From positions 1-14,739 of the forward strand of contig JAQBUV010000062.1 in assembly GCA_027623815.1 (NCBI GenBank): a stretch of DNA of 14,739 nt, given 5' to 3'. This document shows, piece by piece, positions 6,376 to 14,283 of the stretch. Position 1 is the first letter of the stretch; every line of letters begins with the position of its first letter. The stretch is from Casp-Chloro-G3 sp002816715. GTDB taxonomy: Bacteria > Chloroflexota > Dehalococcoidia > Lucifugimonadales > UBA3495. Made by a program: the position numbers and the translations under genes. Below the pieces are notes generated by a model. The model was given only the letters and a program-made list of their open reading frames with translations. It searched no databases and had not been told where the DNA came from.

Positions 6376-7218
6376 ATGGCCGAATATGCGCATCCCGAAT
6401 CTCTGGTAGACACCCAGTGGGTAGCCGACCACGGCAGCGACGCCAACGTCCGACTGGTGGAGGTGGACGTGGACACCGCAGCGTACGAGCAGGGCCACAT
6501 CGCCGGCGCGGTGGGTTGGAACTGGCAGAGCCAACTACAGCAGTCGGTGCGTCGTGACCTGGCCAGCAAGGAAGAGATAGAGCAGTTGCTGGCCAGCTCA
6601 GGTATCGACAATAACACCACGGTAGTCCTCTACGGCGACAACAACAACTGGTTCGCCTGCTGGGCTTTCTGGCAGATGAAATACTACGGCCACAACGACG
6701 TGCGGATGATGAATGGCGGTCGGGCCAAATGGGAGGCTGAAAACCGCCCCTTGACCACCACCGTCGCCAACGTCGCAACCAAGTCATACCAGGCCAGCAG
6801 CCCCAACGAAAGCATCAGGGCCTACCGAGACCAGGTGCTGGCATCGGTCAATTCTGGCAATGTAGCCCTGGTTGACGTGCGGTCGCCGGACGAATACAGC
6901 GGCAAGTTACTGTCCCCTCCCAACATGCCCCAGGAGGGCTCACAGCGGGGCGGGCATATCCCCGGCGCGGCCAGCATACCCTGGGGACAGGCGGTCAGCG
7001 AAGACGGCACCTTCAAGTCTGCCGACGACTTGCAGGCCCTCTACGGCGGCAAGGGCATTGACGGCAGCAAGGACACCGTCGCCTACTGCCGCATCGGTGA
7101 GCGTTCATCTCACACCTGGTTCGTGTTGACCCAACTGTTGGGACACAACAATGTCCGCAACTACGACGGCTCCTGGACCGAGTGGGGCAGCATTGTGGGC
7201 GCACCCATCGAGAAGTAA
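6376..7218 (+). CDS. Thiosulfate sulfurtransferase (two-domain rhodanese)
   Basis: A protein of 280 residues with two rhodanese domains: an inactive N-terminal one (about 8-125, with GHIAGAVGWNW at 40-50) and a catalytic C-terminal one (about 145-278, with VDVRSPDEY at 166-174 and GGHIPGAASIPW at 192-203). The active-site loop is CRIGERSS with Cys238 as the persulfide-carrying residue; the basic loop favours thiosulfate over mercaptopyruvate. The end, NVRNYDGSWTEWGSIVGAPI, closely resembles the CysA/SseA-type enzymes of actinobacteria. It transfers sulfur from thiosulfate to acceptors, with cyanide giving thiocyanate. No signal peptide is seen, so it is cytoplasmic. AGGAGG at 6365-6370 lies five bases before ATG. 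It follows the metal-binding subunit by 172 bp with no terminator visible between them, so it could be both co-transcribed and separately regulated. Confidence 0.93.
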   Translation: MAEYAHPESLVDTQWVADHGSDANVRLVEVDVDTAAYEQGHIAGAVGWNWQSQLQQSVRRDLASKEEIEQLLASSGIDNNTTVVLYGDNNNWFACWAFWQMKYYGHNDVRMMNGGRAKWEAENRPLTTTVANVATKSYQASSPNESIRAYRDQVLASVNSGNVALVDVRSPDEYSGKLLSPPNMPQEGSQRGGHIPGAASIPWGQAVSEDGTFKSADDLQALYGGKGIDGSKDTVAYCRIGERSSHTWFVLTQLLGHNNVRNYDGSWTEWGSIVGAPIEK

Positions 7219-7241
7219 CGATTTCAGACCGAATCCGTCGA

Positions 7242-7265
7242 GGGGCAAGGCCAAAACCTTGCCCC
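7242..7265. repeat. GGGGCAAGG...CCTTGCCCC hairpin
   Basis: A perfect 9-bp inverted repeat (7242-7250 and 7257-7265) with loop CCAAAA, between the rhodanese and beta-helix genes. It resembles the dispersed GTAGGGGC...GCCCCTAC intergenic repeats found in several bacterial phyla. It could also slow or end transcription after the rhodanese gene, although no good T-run follows. Confidence 0.55.
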
Positions 7266-7293
7266 TACATTATCTCTTGTAAGGGGTTTTACG

Positions 7294-8286
7294 ATGATTG
7301 AGAATGTTATTGCCAGGCCATTTCCACGCAAACCGGCGGTGGCCATTTTGGGTCTGCTAGCGGCCATCCTGGTGGCCTCTCTAATTGGACTGCAATCCGC
7401 GCAGGCAAGCGATGTGCTTCATGTGCCCAACGACTTCAATACCATCCAGGCAGCGGTGGATGCGGCTAGTCCTGGCGACGTGATTAGAGTAGCTCCAGGA
7501 ACGTACAACGAGAACGTGGTTATAACTACAGCCGACCTGCGGTTGCGTGGTCAGAGGGATGGTGATGAAGAGGAGGAGGATGACGACGACGGAGACGAGG
7601 AAGGCGATGGAGGAGACGGCAACGCGATTCTCGACGGCACCGGTTTGGGGGGAATTGGCATTCACCTTCTAAACACCAGCGGAGTCAGGGTTTCCGGTTT
7701 TGTGGTCCAAAATTTTGAGGCCGGAGTTGTGCTGGACAATATCCAAGATTCGCATGTCAGCAACATTGAGGCTAAATACAACGATAGTGACGTTGCCAGC
7801 CTTCGTGGTGGCCTTCAGCTAGTCAACTCTCATGACAACCGGGTTACCCATGTCTACGCCCACCATAACGGTCACAATGGGATCACTCTAAAAGGTGGCA
7901 GTACCAGCAATACTCTCAGGAGAAATACCGCCAATGATAATGGGCAAAATCCGGCGGTTGCTGCCAGCTTTGGGGGTTGCGGGGTCCAACTCATTAGCAG
8001 CGGCAACCACGACAATATCATCAACGGCAACGAGACGTTGCGGAATGGTTGGGGTATTCAGGTCGGCGCAGGCTCTAACGGCAATAGGGTGATTCGGAAT
8101 GAGAGTCACGAAAACCAACGGGCTGGAGTGGTTACGTTGGACTCTGCCACTGATAACGTAATCGTTCGGAACGACGCAACTGGGAATGGCCTTGCCGACG
8201 TAGCCCCCAGCGGTACCTTCGACCTGTTCGACCAGGGTGATCTAAACAATATCTGGCGCAACAACCAGGGTTCCTCTAACTTTTAA
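7294..8286 (+). CDS. Secreted right-handed parallel beta-helix protein (NosD/pectate-lyase-like fold)
   Basis: A protein of 330 residues with a Sec signal peptide: basic N-region (ARPFPRK), hydrophobic core (about 15-33) and a likely cut after AQA (36-38). The mature part starts with DVLHVPNDFNTIQAAVDAASPGD, the standard opening of periplasmic or exported beta-helix proteins, and ends in repeated Asn-rich rungs (such as NRVTHVYAHHNGHNGI, NTLRRNTANDNG and NRVIRNESHENQ) typical of NosD/CASH-domain repeats. Residues 90-109 are a striking acidic tract of Asp, Glu and Gly inserted before NAILDG, where such proteins normally have a short turn. The fold fits carbohydrate binding or cleavage, or surface attachment; no catalytic residues can be assigned. 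AAGGGG at 7281-7286 precedes ATG by seven bases. Its stop is followed by a hairpin shared with the convergent serS gene. Confidence 0.88.
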   Translation: MIENVIARPFPRKPAVAILGLLAAILVASLIGLQSAQASDVLHVPNDFNTIQAAVDAASPGDVIRVAPGTYNENVVITTADLRLRGQRDGDEEEEDDDDGDEEGDGGDGNAILDGTGLGGIGIHLLNTSGVRVSGFVVQNFEAGVVLDNIQDSHVSNIEAKYNDSDVASLRGGLQLVNSHDNRVTHVYAHHNGHNGITLKGGSTSNTLRRNTANDNGQNPAVAASFGGCGVQLISSGNHDNIINGNETLRNGWGIQVGAGSNGNRVIRNESHENQRAGVVTLDSATDNVIVRNDATGNGLADVAPSGTFDLFDQGDLNNIWRNNQGSSNF

Positions 8287-8304
8287 TAGATTGGCTGATA
8301 ATTG

Positions 8305-8330
8305 TAGGGGCGCACGGCTGTGCGCCCCTA
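8305..8330. terminator. Hairpin between convergent genes (TAGGGGC-type repeat)
   Basis: TAGGGGCGCAC, loop GGCT, GTGCGCCCCTA: a perfect 11-bp stem 18 bp after the beta-helix stop and 22 bp from the serS stop. Its place suggests a two-way transcription end, but neither side has a strong T-run. Sequence and size also fit the GTAGGGGC-type dispersed repeat seen at 7242-7265 and, in variant form, at 12852-12883. Confidence 0.5.
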
Positions 8331-8352
8331 ATCAAATAGACTGCTACTATTT

Positions 8353-9639
<1,287 letters not shown>

Positions 9640-9675
9640 GATGCCTTTTGACTATTTGAGGATTTTTGTAAGACA

Positions 9676-9725
9676 GTCTCCCCTTGGTAAGGGGGAGACT
9701 GAAGAGGGGGTAGACGCACCCCCTC
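9676..9725. repeat. Two REP-like hairpins between lysS and serS
   Basis: GTCTCCCC (9676-9683) pairs with GGGGAGAC (9692-9699), and GAGGGGGT (9704-9711) pairs with ACCCCCTC (9718-9725). Both have 8-bp perfect stems and follow each other directly. The sequence type (CTCCCCTTGG...GGGGGAGA) is shared with the hairpin at 4655-4677, so this looks like a second copy of a dispersed repeat family. It lies downstream of lysS and upstream of serS and could affect read-through. Confidence 0.55.
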
Positions 9726-9777
9726 CTAACCTTCCCTTTAACCGGGGGATGGGACATCTTAAACGCGCTCTCAGACT

Positions 9778-11310
9778 CTATTGTTCCGATTCTTCTTCTT
9801 TCTCGGCAACCTCTCTGATCGTACGCATCTGCGGAAAGAGCAGAATGTCCCTGATGCTGGTCTGGCCGGTCAAAAGCATGATTAGCCGGTCAATACCCAT
9901 TCCCAGCCCTCCGGTGGGCGGCATACCGTATTCCAGGGAAAGCAGAAAGTCTTCGTCTTTGCGGTCTACCTCATCGTCTTGATACATCTGACGGATGGAT
10001 TCTTGACCTTCAAACCGCTCTCGCTGCACCGCCGGGTCGTTAAGCTCGGTGTAAGAGTTGGCGATCTCCATACCGGCGGCAAAGGCCTCGAATCGCTCCA
10101 CATATCCGGGACAGCCCGGTTTGGCCTTGGCTAGGGGAGACATGGCCTCCGGGTAGTCCAGCAGGAAAGTGGGCTGAATCAGATGGGGTTCCACAAAGGT
10201 CGAAAGCAGTTTGTCGATCAGCCGCCCGCGACTTTCCCTGGGGCCGATTTCCAGTCCCAGTTGTGCCGCCCGCTTGGTCAACGAGGCGTCGTCTGGGTAT
10301 TCATCGATGTTGATGCCGCTACGCCGTTCCAGTTCCTCTCTAAGCTGCACTCTGGGCCAGGGAGGGGTGAAGTCGATCAGATGCTCGCCAAAGGGCACTT
10401 GCATCGCCCCTCTAACATCCTGGGCGACGGTGGAGAGCAGTTCTTCCACCATGGTCATCACATCGTTGTAATCGGCGTAGGCCTCGTAGCTCTCCAGCAG
10501 GGTGAACTCCGGGTTGTGATCCTGGTCAATGCCCTCGTTACGGAAGACCCGACCCAACTCGTAAACCTTGTCGAAGCCGCCCACGACCAGCCGCTTCAGG
10601 TACAACTCGGTGGCAATGCGCAGGTACAGCTGCTGGTCCAGGGCGTTGTGGTGAGTGACAAAGGGTCGGGCGTGAGCACCTGCCGCCACCGGCACCATGA
10701 TCGGGGTGTCCACCTCTAAGAACCCGCGATTATCCAGGAATCGGCGGATACCGCCGATGATGCGGCCTCGCTGGGTGAAAGTGGTCATCACATCGGGATT
10801 GGCGATCAAGTCCAGGTACCTTTGCCGGTAGCGGATTTCAGTATCGCGCAGCCCGTGCCATTTTTCCGGTAGTGGGCGCATACCCTTGGACAGGATGGCA
10901 ATTTTTTGAGTATCGACGGTGACCTGCCCGGTGCGGGTGCGCATCAGGCTGCCGGTAACGCCAACAAAGTCGCCCAAGTCCAAGTCTTTTAATATCTCGT
11001 ATTCAGCGCCCAGGACATTTTCCCGAAGCAGGGCTTGAACCACGCCAGAACCATCGCGCACATCCAGGAAAGCCGCCCGGCCCATGACTCTCATGGAGGT
11101 GATACGCCCGGCCAGGGCTACTTCGGTCACATTGGGGATTGCATCGGGGCTGGTCGAGTCGTTGCCTTCCGACGCTTCAAATGTTGCGATGGCATCGCTG
11201 GTGGTGGCAGTACGGTTGAATCGAGGAGGGTACGGATCGATACCCCGCTCCCGGAGGCGGTTCAGTTTGGCCTGGCGGCTGCCCAGCAGCCCATCTTCTC
11301 TATCGGGCAT
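9778..11310 (-). CDS. lysS: Lysyl-tRNA synthetase, class II
   Basis: A protein of 510 residues, class IIb type. It charges tRNA-Lys with lysine. The N-terminal helix LNRLRERGIDPYPPRF (16-31) is followed by the OB-fold anticodon-binding domain (about 63-150, VALAGRITSMRVMGRAAFLDVRDG). The catalytic domain carries ARPFVTHHNALDQQLYLRIATELYLKR (about 214-240), motif 2 FRNEGIDQDHNPEFT (256-270) and motif 3 GMGIDRLIMLLTG (about 470-482), then the usual IRDILLFPQMR. Start ATG at 11310 gives the expected N-terminus, though no clear ribosome binding site precedes it; a (TCAG)4 tandem repeat lies 14 bp upstream. It shares its direction with serS and may be co-transcribed. Confidence 0.97.
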   Translation of the reverse strand: MPDREDGLLGSRQAKLNRLRERGIDPYPPRFNRTATTSDAIATFEASEGNDSTSPDAIPNVTEVALAGRITSMRVMGRAAFLDVRDGSGVVQALLRENVLGAEYEILKDLDLGDFVGVTGSLMRTRTGQVTVDTQKIAILSKGMRPLPEKWHGLRDTEIRYRQRYLDLIANPDVMTTFTQRGRIIGGIRRFLDNRGFLEVDTPIMVPVAAGAHARPFVTHHNALDQQLYLRIATELYLKRLVVGGFDKVYELGRVFRNEGIDQDHNPEFTLLESYEAYADYNDVMTMVEELLSTVAQDVRGAMQVPFGEHLIDFTPPWPRVQLREELERRSGINIDEYPDDASLTKRAAQLGLEIGPRESRGRLIDKLLSTFVEPHLIQPTFLLDYPEAMSPLAKAKPGCPGYVERFEAFAAGMEIANSYTELNDPAVQRERFEGQESIRQMYQDDEVDRKDEDFLLSLEYGMPPTGGLGMGIDRLIMLLTGQTSIRDILLFPQMRTIREVAEKEEESEQ

Positions 11311-11323
11311 GATGCATTAGTGT

Positions 11324-11340
11324 TCAGTCAGTCAGTCAGT
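11324..11340. repeat. Tetranucleotide tandem repeat (TCAG)4 upstream of lysS
   Basis: TCAGTCAGTCAGTCAGT on the plus strand, four full TCAG units plus one base. It lies in the 5' leader of lysS, 14 bp from its ATG, where a ribosome binding site would be expected slightly closer. Short repeats like this can change length by slippage. Confidence 0.7.
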
Positions 11341-11462
11341 AGGTGCCAGTAAATATGGTTTGCCTGAAGCCCTCTTATTTTAACCGTGAGTTCCAGGCAA
11401 AGGAAGAGGGGATTGAGCGAGGGTCTCTGCGGAAAGTTTCCATTGGTGCGAATAAAAGTCAT

Positions 11463-11479
11463 TGATAAGTATGTTATCA
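11463..11479. promoter_or_regulatory. TGATAA-N5-TTATCA inverted repeat upstream of the Yip1 gene
   Basis: A perfect 6-bp inverted repeat (11463-11468 and 11474-11479) around GTATG, about 65 bp before the Yip1-family start. AT-rich and of operator size, it could overlap the promoter of the two-gene operon; no clear -35/-10 pair can be assigned. Confidence 0.25.
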
Positions 11480-11544
11480 TTGCCAAACTGCGGAGGAACC
11501 GTCAGCGTTGACGACGAGCCATCCGTCGAAAATAGGAGCGATAG

Positions 11545-12081
11545 ATGCTGCAAAGAATGATTGGCGCGGCGCGCCTGGACGTTCATACCTTCGAAGACGT
11601 GGAGTCCGACCAGAACGCCACCAAGCAGGCGCTGCTGGTGGTGGTACTGGTATCGATAGCTTCCGGTATTGGAGCGATTGCCGCCGGGGACAACTTCATC
11701 TTGAATTTCCTGGCCGGAATGGCCCTGGGCATTATTGGATGGGCGGTCTGGGCGTATATAACATTTTTCGTTGGCACCAAGATTTTGAACACCCCGGAAA
11801 CTCATGCTGACTGGGGGCAGATGGCGAGAGGAACTGCTTTCGCCCAGACTCCAGGCTTGTTGCGCGTATTTGGAATCATTCCATACATTGGTGGAGTCAT
11901 CATACTAATTAGCGCGATCTGGCAACTAGTCGCCATGGTCATCGCTGTTCGCCAATGCCTGGACTACCAGTCTACCGGGAGGGCAATTGGTGTTGTCTTG
12001 ATTGCCGTAATCCCCTACATAATTCTAGTCGGCATTGTTAGTGCCTTGTTATATCGCGCTATTGGCCAAGGTGGGGGATGA
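11545..12081 (+). CDS. Yip1-family integral membrane protein
   Basis: A protein of 178 residues with four hydrophobic spans (about 27-47, 52-77, 107-135 and 147-171), matching the bacterial Yip1/YIP1-domain layout. It includes the family's N-terminal amphipathic start (MLQRMIGAARLDVHTFEDVESD) and the loop ETHADWGQMARGTAFAQTPGLL (about 85-106), where the domain usually carries a conserved 'R-x-x-x-Y/F-A-x-x-P' pattern. Eukaryotic Yip1 works in membrane traffic; the bacterial role is not known and none is proposed here. AGGAG at 11534-11538 lies six bases before ATG. It probably forms an operon with the next gene, 31 bp downstream. Confidence 0.82.
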   Translation: MLQRMIGAARLDVHTFEDVESDQNATKQALLVVVLVSIASGIGAIAAGDNFILNFLAGMALGIIGWAVWAYITFFVGTKILNTPETHADWGQMARGTAFAQTPGLLRVFGIIPYIGGVIILISAIWQLVAMVIAVRQCLDYQSTGRAIGVVLIAVIPYIILVGIVSALLYRAIGQGGG

Positions 12082-12112
12082 AACCTTAAATATCTGGATA
12101 TCTGGAGTCTGA

Positions 12113-12841
12113 ATGCGCGACAAGGATGCCATTAGAGAGTCTATGTGGACAGCCTTGGAACAGGCCAAAGTAGTCCGGGCCAAGAACGTTCACGATAAAA
12201 TACCCCACTTTCGTGGAGCTGAAGAGGCGGCAGAGCGGGTCTTTGAGTTGGCAGTCTGGCAGCAGGCTAAGGTCATCAAGAGCAACCCGGACAAGGCCCA
12301 GCGACCCCTGCGGCAACGGGCGTTGGAGGAGGGAAAAGTCGTCTACATGGCGGTTCCCCGCCTGCGCAGTGAGCAGTGTTTTGTAGAGCTTGACCCGGCC
12401 AAGCTGGACATTTCTCCGGCCAAAGCTTCCACCATCAGCGGAGCGTCCCAGGCTGGGAGGCTGGTCTACGTTGAGGAAATGCGTCCGGTGGACCTGGTAA
12501 TATCCGGCTCGGTGGCGGTGAACCGGCAGGGGGTGCGGATTGGCAAGGGCGGCGGGTTCGCCGACCTGGAATACGCTCTGGCAGTGGCCGCTGGGATTGT
12601 CCAGCCAGACACACCGGTGGTCAGCACCGTACACGCCATGCAGGTATTGGACGAGGACTTTCCCATGACCCACCACGATGTGCCTCTGGACTACGTGGTT
12701 ACTCCCCAAGAGACCATTCGCTGTACGGATAATAGTACAGGAAATATTCCCCGTCCCAGCGGCATTTACTGGGATGACCTGGACGAAGCAAAGATTTCTG
12801 AGATTCCATTTTTGCGCAAATTGAAAGAAGCCCAGCAATAG
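12113..12841 (+). CDS. 5-formyltetrahydrofolate cyclo-ligase-family protein (MTHFSD-like)
   Basis: A protein of 242 residues of the 5-formyltetrahydrofolate cyclo-ligase superfamily, in the longer branch that resembles archaeal and MTHFSD-type members rather than the ~190-residue YgfA. Family marks are IPHFRGAEEAAERV (30-43), the nucleotide-binding GKGGGFADLEYA (144-155; classical GKGGGYYD), and the C-terminal HDVPLDYVVTPQETI (188-202). The classical enzyme uses ATP to turn 5-formyl- into 5,10-methenyl-tetrahydrofolate. Because this branch differs around the loop after GKGGG, catalytic activity is likely but not certain. GGAG at 12104-12107 lies five bases before ATG. It follows the Yip1 gene by 31 bp and ends at a strong hairpin facing the convergent dehydrogenase gene. 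Confidence 0.85.
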   Translation: MRDKDAIRESMWTALEQAKVVRAKNVHDKIPHFRGAEEAAERVFELAVWQQAKVIKSNPDKAQRPLRQRALEEGKVVYMAVPRLRSEQCFVELDPAKLDISPAKASTISGASQAGRLVYVEEMRPVDLVISGSVAVNRQGVRIGKGGGFADLEYALAVAAGIVQPDTPVVSTVHAMQVLDEDFPMTHHDVPLDYVVTPQETIRCTDNSTGNIPRPSGIYWDDLDEAKISEIPFLRKLKEAQQ

Positions 12842-12851
12842 TCTGAAAACC

Positions 12852-12883
12852 AAGTAGAGGCGGGTTCAAACCCGCCTCTACTT
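12852..12883. terminator. Strong hairpin between convergent genes (TAGAGGC-type repeat)
   Basis: AAGTAGAGGCGGGTT (12852-12866) and AACCCGCCTCTACTT (12869-12883) are perfect inverted repeats separated by only CA, giving a stem of about 13 bp once a loop is allowed. It lies 10 bp after the folate gene's stop and 30 bp before the dehydrogenase stop. On the plus strand a TTTTTT run follows at 12896-12901, after 12 bases, so it may end transcription in that direction. The TAGAGGC...GCCTCTA form is a variant of the other hairpins in the window. Confidence 0.6.
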
Positions 12884-12913
12884 CTATAAAGACAGTTTTT
12901 GCAGTAAATCTAC

Positions 12914-13969
12914 CTACGTCGGTTGGCCTACCTTGTCCTCAACCTTGAGTTCCTTCATCAACTCGGTGATCTGACGCCAGGTTTCATCTTCAATGAAGAT
13001 GCCCTCAGCGCGACGCTTCTGTTCAGTTCGATGCTCGAGTTCGCCGGGGTAGAGCACCTCACTGAATCCGCTAGCGGGCGGCGAGGTTTTCACAAACTCG
13101 GTAAATTCTTTGACCTCTTTCTTGAAATCAGCCAGGGGCCGGAACTTTTCCACATCGAAAGCAGTTACAAATACGCCATCGTTGTGCCGGGCCTGCGGGT
13201 CAATGCCGAAGCCCAGGCCGGTGAGCAGACCGGAGAATATCTCCACCATGAAGGAAAGACCGTAGCCTTTATGACCCTGGTCGGCTCCCACCGGGAGGAT
13301 GGCCCCGCCAGCGGCGTAGTCGTTGGGGTCGGTGGTGGGATTGCCGTCCTTGTCGATGATCCAGCCAACGGGCACCGGCTCGTTGCGATTGCGCGCCAGG
13401 CTAATCTTACCGGCGGCCACTGCGCTGGTGGCCATGTCCAGCAATACCGGGCCTTCCAGGTCGCTGGGCATGCCGATACAGATGGGGTTGGTGCCCAATC
13501 TCCGGGCGCGCCCGCCGAAGGGGGCCACCGCTTTGGGGCCAGCGCCCGAGTCGGCGGTGATCATGCCGATCATACCTTCTTTGATAATCATGGTCGGGTA
13601 GTCGCCCAAGCGACCGATATGGCTCTGCAGATGCACGGTTATGGCGGCGACGCCCTGGGTCTTGGCCTTTTCGATGACCATGCGGGTGGCTTTTTCGGTA
13701 ACCACAAATCCGAATCCCCAGTTGCCGTTAATCACGGCGGTTGAGGGGGTCTCCTGCTCCACCACGAAGGGCGCGCCGGGGACAATGTGGCCCTTGTCAA
13801 TGCGCTCGCAGTACTCGGGGACGTGGATCATGCCGTGCGAATCGTGACCTACCAGATTGGCCTTCACCTGGTGGGCAGCTACTATTTCCGCTTCGTCAGC
13901 GGGGGTGCCCTTGGCTACGTAAATATTGTAGGCGACTTTGTGCAGATACTCAGGTTTGAATACGGGCAT
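12914..13969 (-). CDS. Ldh2/MdhA-family NAD(P)-dependent malate/lactate/ureidoglycolate dehydrogenase
   Basis: A protein of 351 residues of the Ldh2 (type 2 malate/L-lactate dehydrogenase) family, a fold distinct from classical lactate and malate dehydrogenases. Members oxidise 2-hydroxy acids such as malate, L-lactate, sulfolactate or ureidoglycolate with NAD(P). Family marks are HDSHGMIHVPEYCERI (42-57, with the conserved His45), QSHIGRLGDYPTM (115-127), GRARRLGTNPICIGMPS (153-169), LLDMATSAVAAGKISLA (176-192) and GADQGHKGYGLSFMVEIFSG (228-247). The exact substrate cannot be told from sequence. AGGAGG at 13977-13982 (minus strand) lies seven bases before ATG, and a good promoter lies just upstream. 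It is transcribed away from the tRNA genes and faces the folate gene. Confidence 0.92.
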   Translation of the reverse strand: MPVFKPEYLHKVAYNIYVAKGTPADEAEIVAAHQVKANLVGHDSHGMIHVPEYCERIDKGHIVPGAPFVVEQETPSTAVINGNWGFGFVVTEKATRMVIEKAKTQGVAAITVHLQSHIGRLGDYPTMIIKEGMIGMITADSGAGPKAVAPFGGRARRLGTNPICIGMPSDLEGPVLLDMATSAVAAGKISLARNRNEPVPVGWIIDKDGNPTTDPNDYAAGGAILPVGADQGHKGYGLSFMVEIFSGLLTGLGFGIDPQARHNDGVFVTAFDVEKFRPLADFKKEVKEFTEFVKTSPPASGFSEVLYPGELEHRTEQKRRAEGIFIEDETWRQITELMKELKVEDKVGQPT

Positions 13970-13996
13970 TTGATAACCTCCTGGTCAAGTGGTAGT

Positions 13997-14025
13997 AGTC
14001 TATTACCCACCTGGAGGTTTGTCTA
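13997..14025 (-). promoter_or_regulatory. Promoter of the Ldh2-family dehydrogenase gene
   Basis: Reading the minus strand: TAGACA (14025-14020), a 17-bp spacer, TAGACT (14002-13997). These match the sigma-70 consensus at five and four of six positions with ideal spacing. Transcription would begin near 13989, leaving about 20 nt before the start codon at 13969, which includes the AGGAGG site. Confidence 0.5.
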
Positions 14026-14038
14026 CTGAGAATGTGTC

Positions 14039-14067
14039 TTGTGGGCCGGTGCGGTGCGTGGTATCCT
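14039..14067 (+). promoter_or_regulatory. Promoter of the tRNA-Arg/tRNA-Pro unit
   Basis: TTGTGG (14039-14044), a 17-bp spacer, TATCCT (14062-14067) with an upstream TG (14059-14060) forming an extended -10. Transcription would begin near 14074, five bases before the mature tRNA-Arg. The -35 is weak, the -10 moderate. Confidence 0.45.
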
Positions 14068-14078
14068 AATTTCGGAGC

Positions 14079-14153
14079 GCCCCTGTAGCTCAGCGGATAG
14101 AGTGCTGGCCTCCGAAGCCAGAAGCGAGAGTTCGATCCTCTCCGGGGGCACCA
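14079..14153 (+). tRNA. tRNA-Arg (anticodon CCG)
   Basis: Full cloverleaf: acceptor GCCCCTG (14079-14085) pairs with CGGGGGC (14143-14149) with one G-T wobble; D-stem GCTC/GAGT; anticodon stem CTGGC/GCCAG around loop CTCCGAA, giving anticodon CCG, which reads the arginine codon CGG; T-stem GAGAG/CTCTC with loop TTCGATC. Discriminator A at 14150, and the 3' CCA is encoded (14151-14153). It lies 33 bp before tRNA-Pro and is probably transcribed with it. Confidence 0.96.
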
Positions 14154-14186
14154 TTTCTGCATTTTGTTATTACTTTCCACCCGGTT

Positions 14187-14261
14187 CGGGGCGTGGCCCA
14201 GCGGTAGGGCGCCTGGTTTGGGACCAGGAGGTCGGCAGTTCGATCCTGCCCGCCCCGACCA
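14187..14261 (+). tRNA. tRNA-Pro (anticodon TGG)
   Basis: Full cloverleaf: acceptor CGGGGCG (14187-14193) pairs perfectly with CGCCCCG (14251-14257); anticodon stem CCTGG/CCAGG around loop TTTGGGA, giving anticodon TGG, which reads proline CCA and by wobble other CCN codons; T-stem GGCAG/CTGCC with loop TTCGATC. Discriminator A at 14258, CCA encoded at 14259-14261. T-rich sequence (CTTTCTTA) follows at once and could end the transcript. Confidence 0.96.
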
Positions 14262-14283
14262 CCTTTCTTACACCCTCTCTCTC

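Noticed and set aside
11311..11400. T-box leader before lysS
   Set aside because: No T-box consensus sequence and no terminator/antiterminator pair; the leader is short.
12086..12853. 255-codon minus-strand frame opposite the folate gene
   Set aside because: Composition is unlike a real protein, and the plus-strand protein has clear cyclo-ligase-family motifs and a good ribosome binding site.
12923..13744. 273-codon plus-strand frame opposite the dehydrogenase gene
   Set aside because: Rich in Gly/His/Val as expected from an antisense of a GC-rich gene; the Ldh2 motifs on the other strand decide it.
14079..14261. Integration (att) site in the tRNA genes
   Set aside because: tRNA genes are frequent targets, but no duplicate of a tRNA 3' end and no integrase gene is found in the window.
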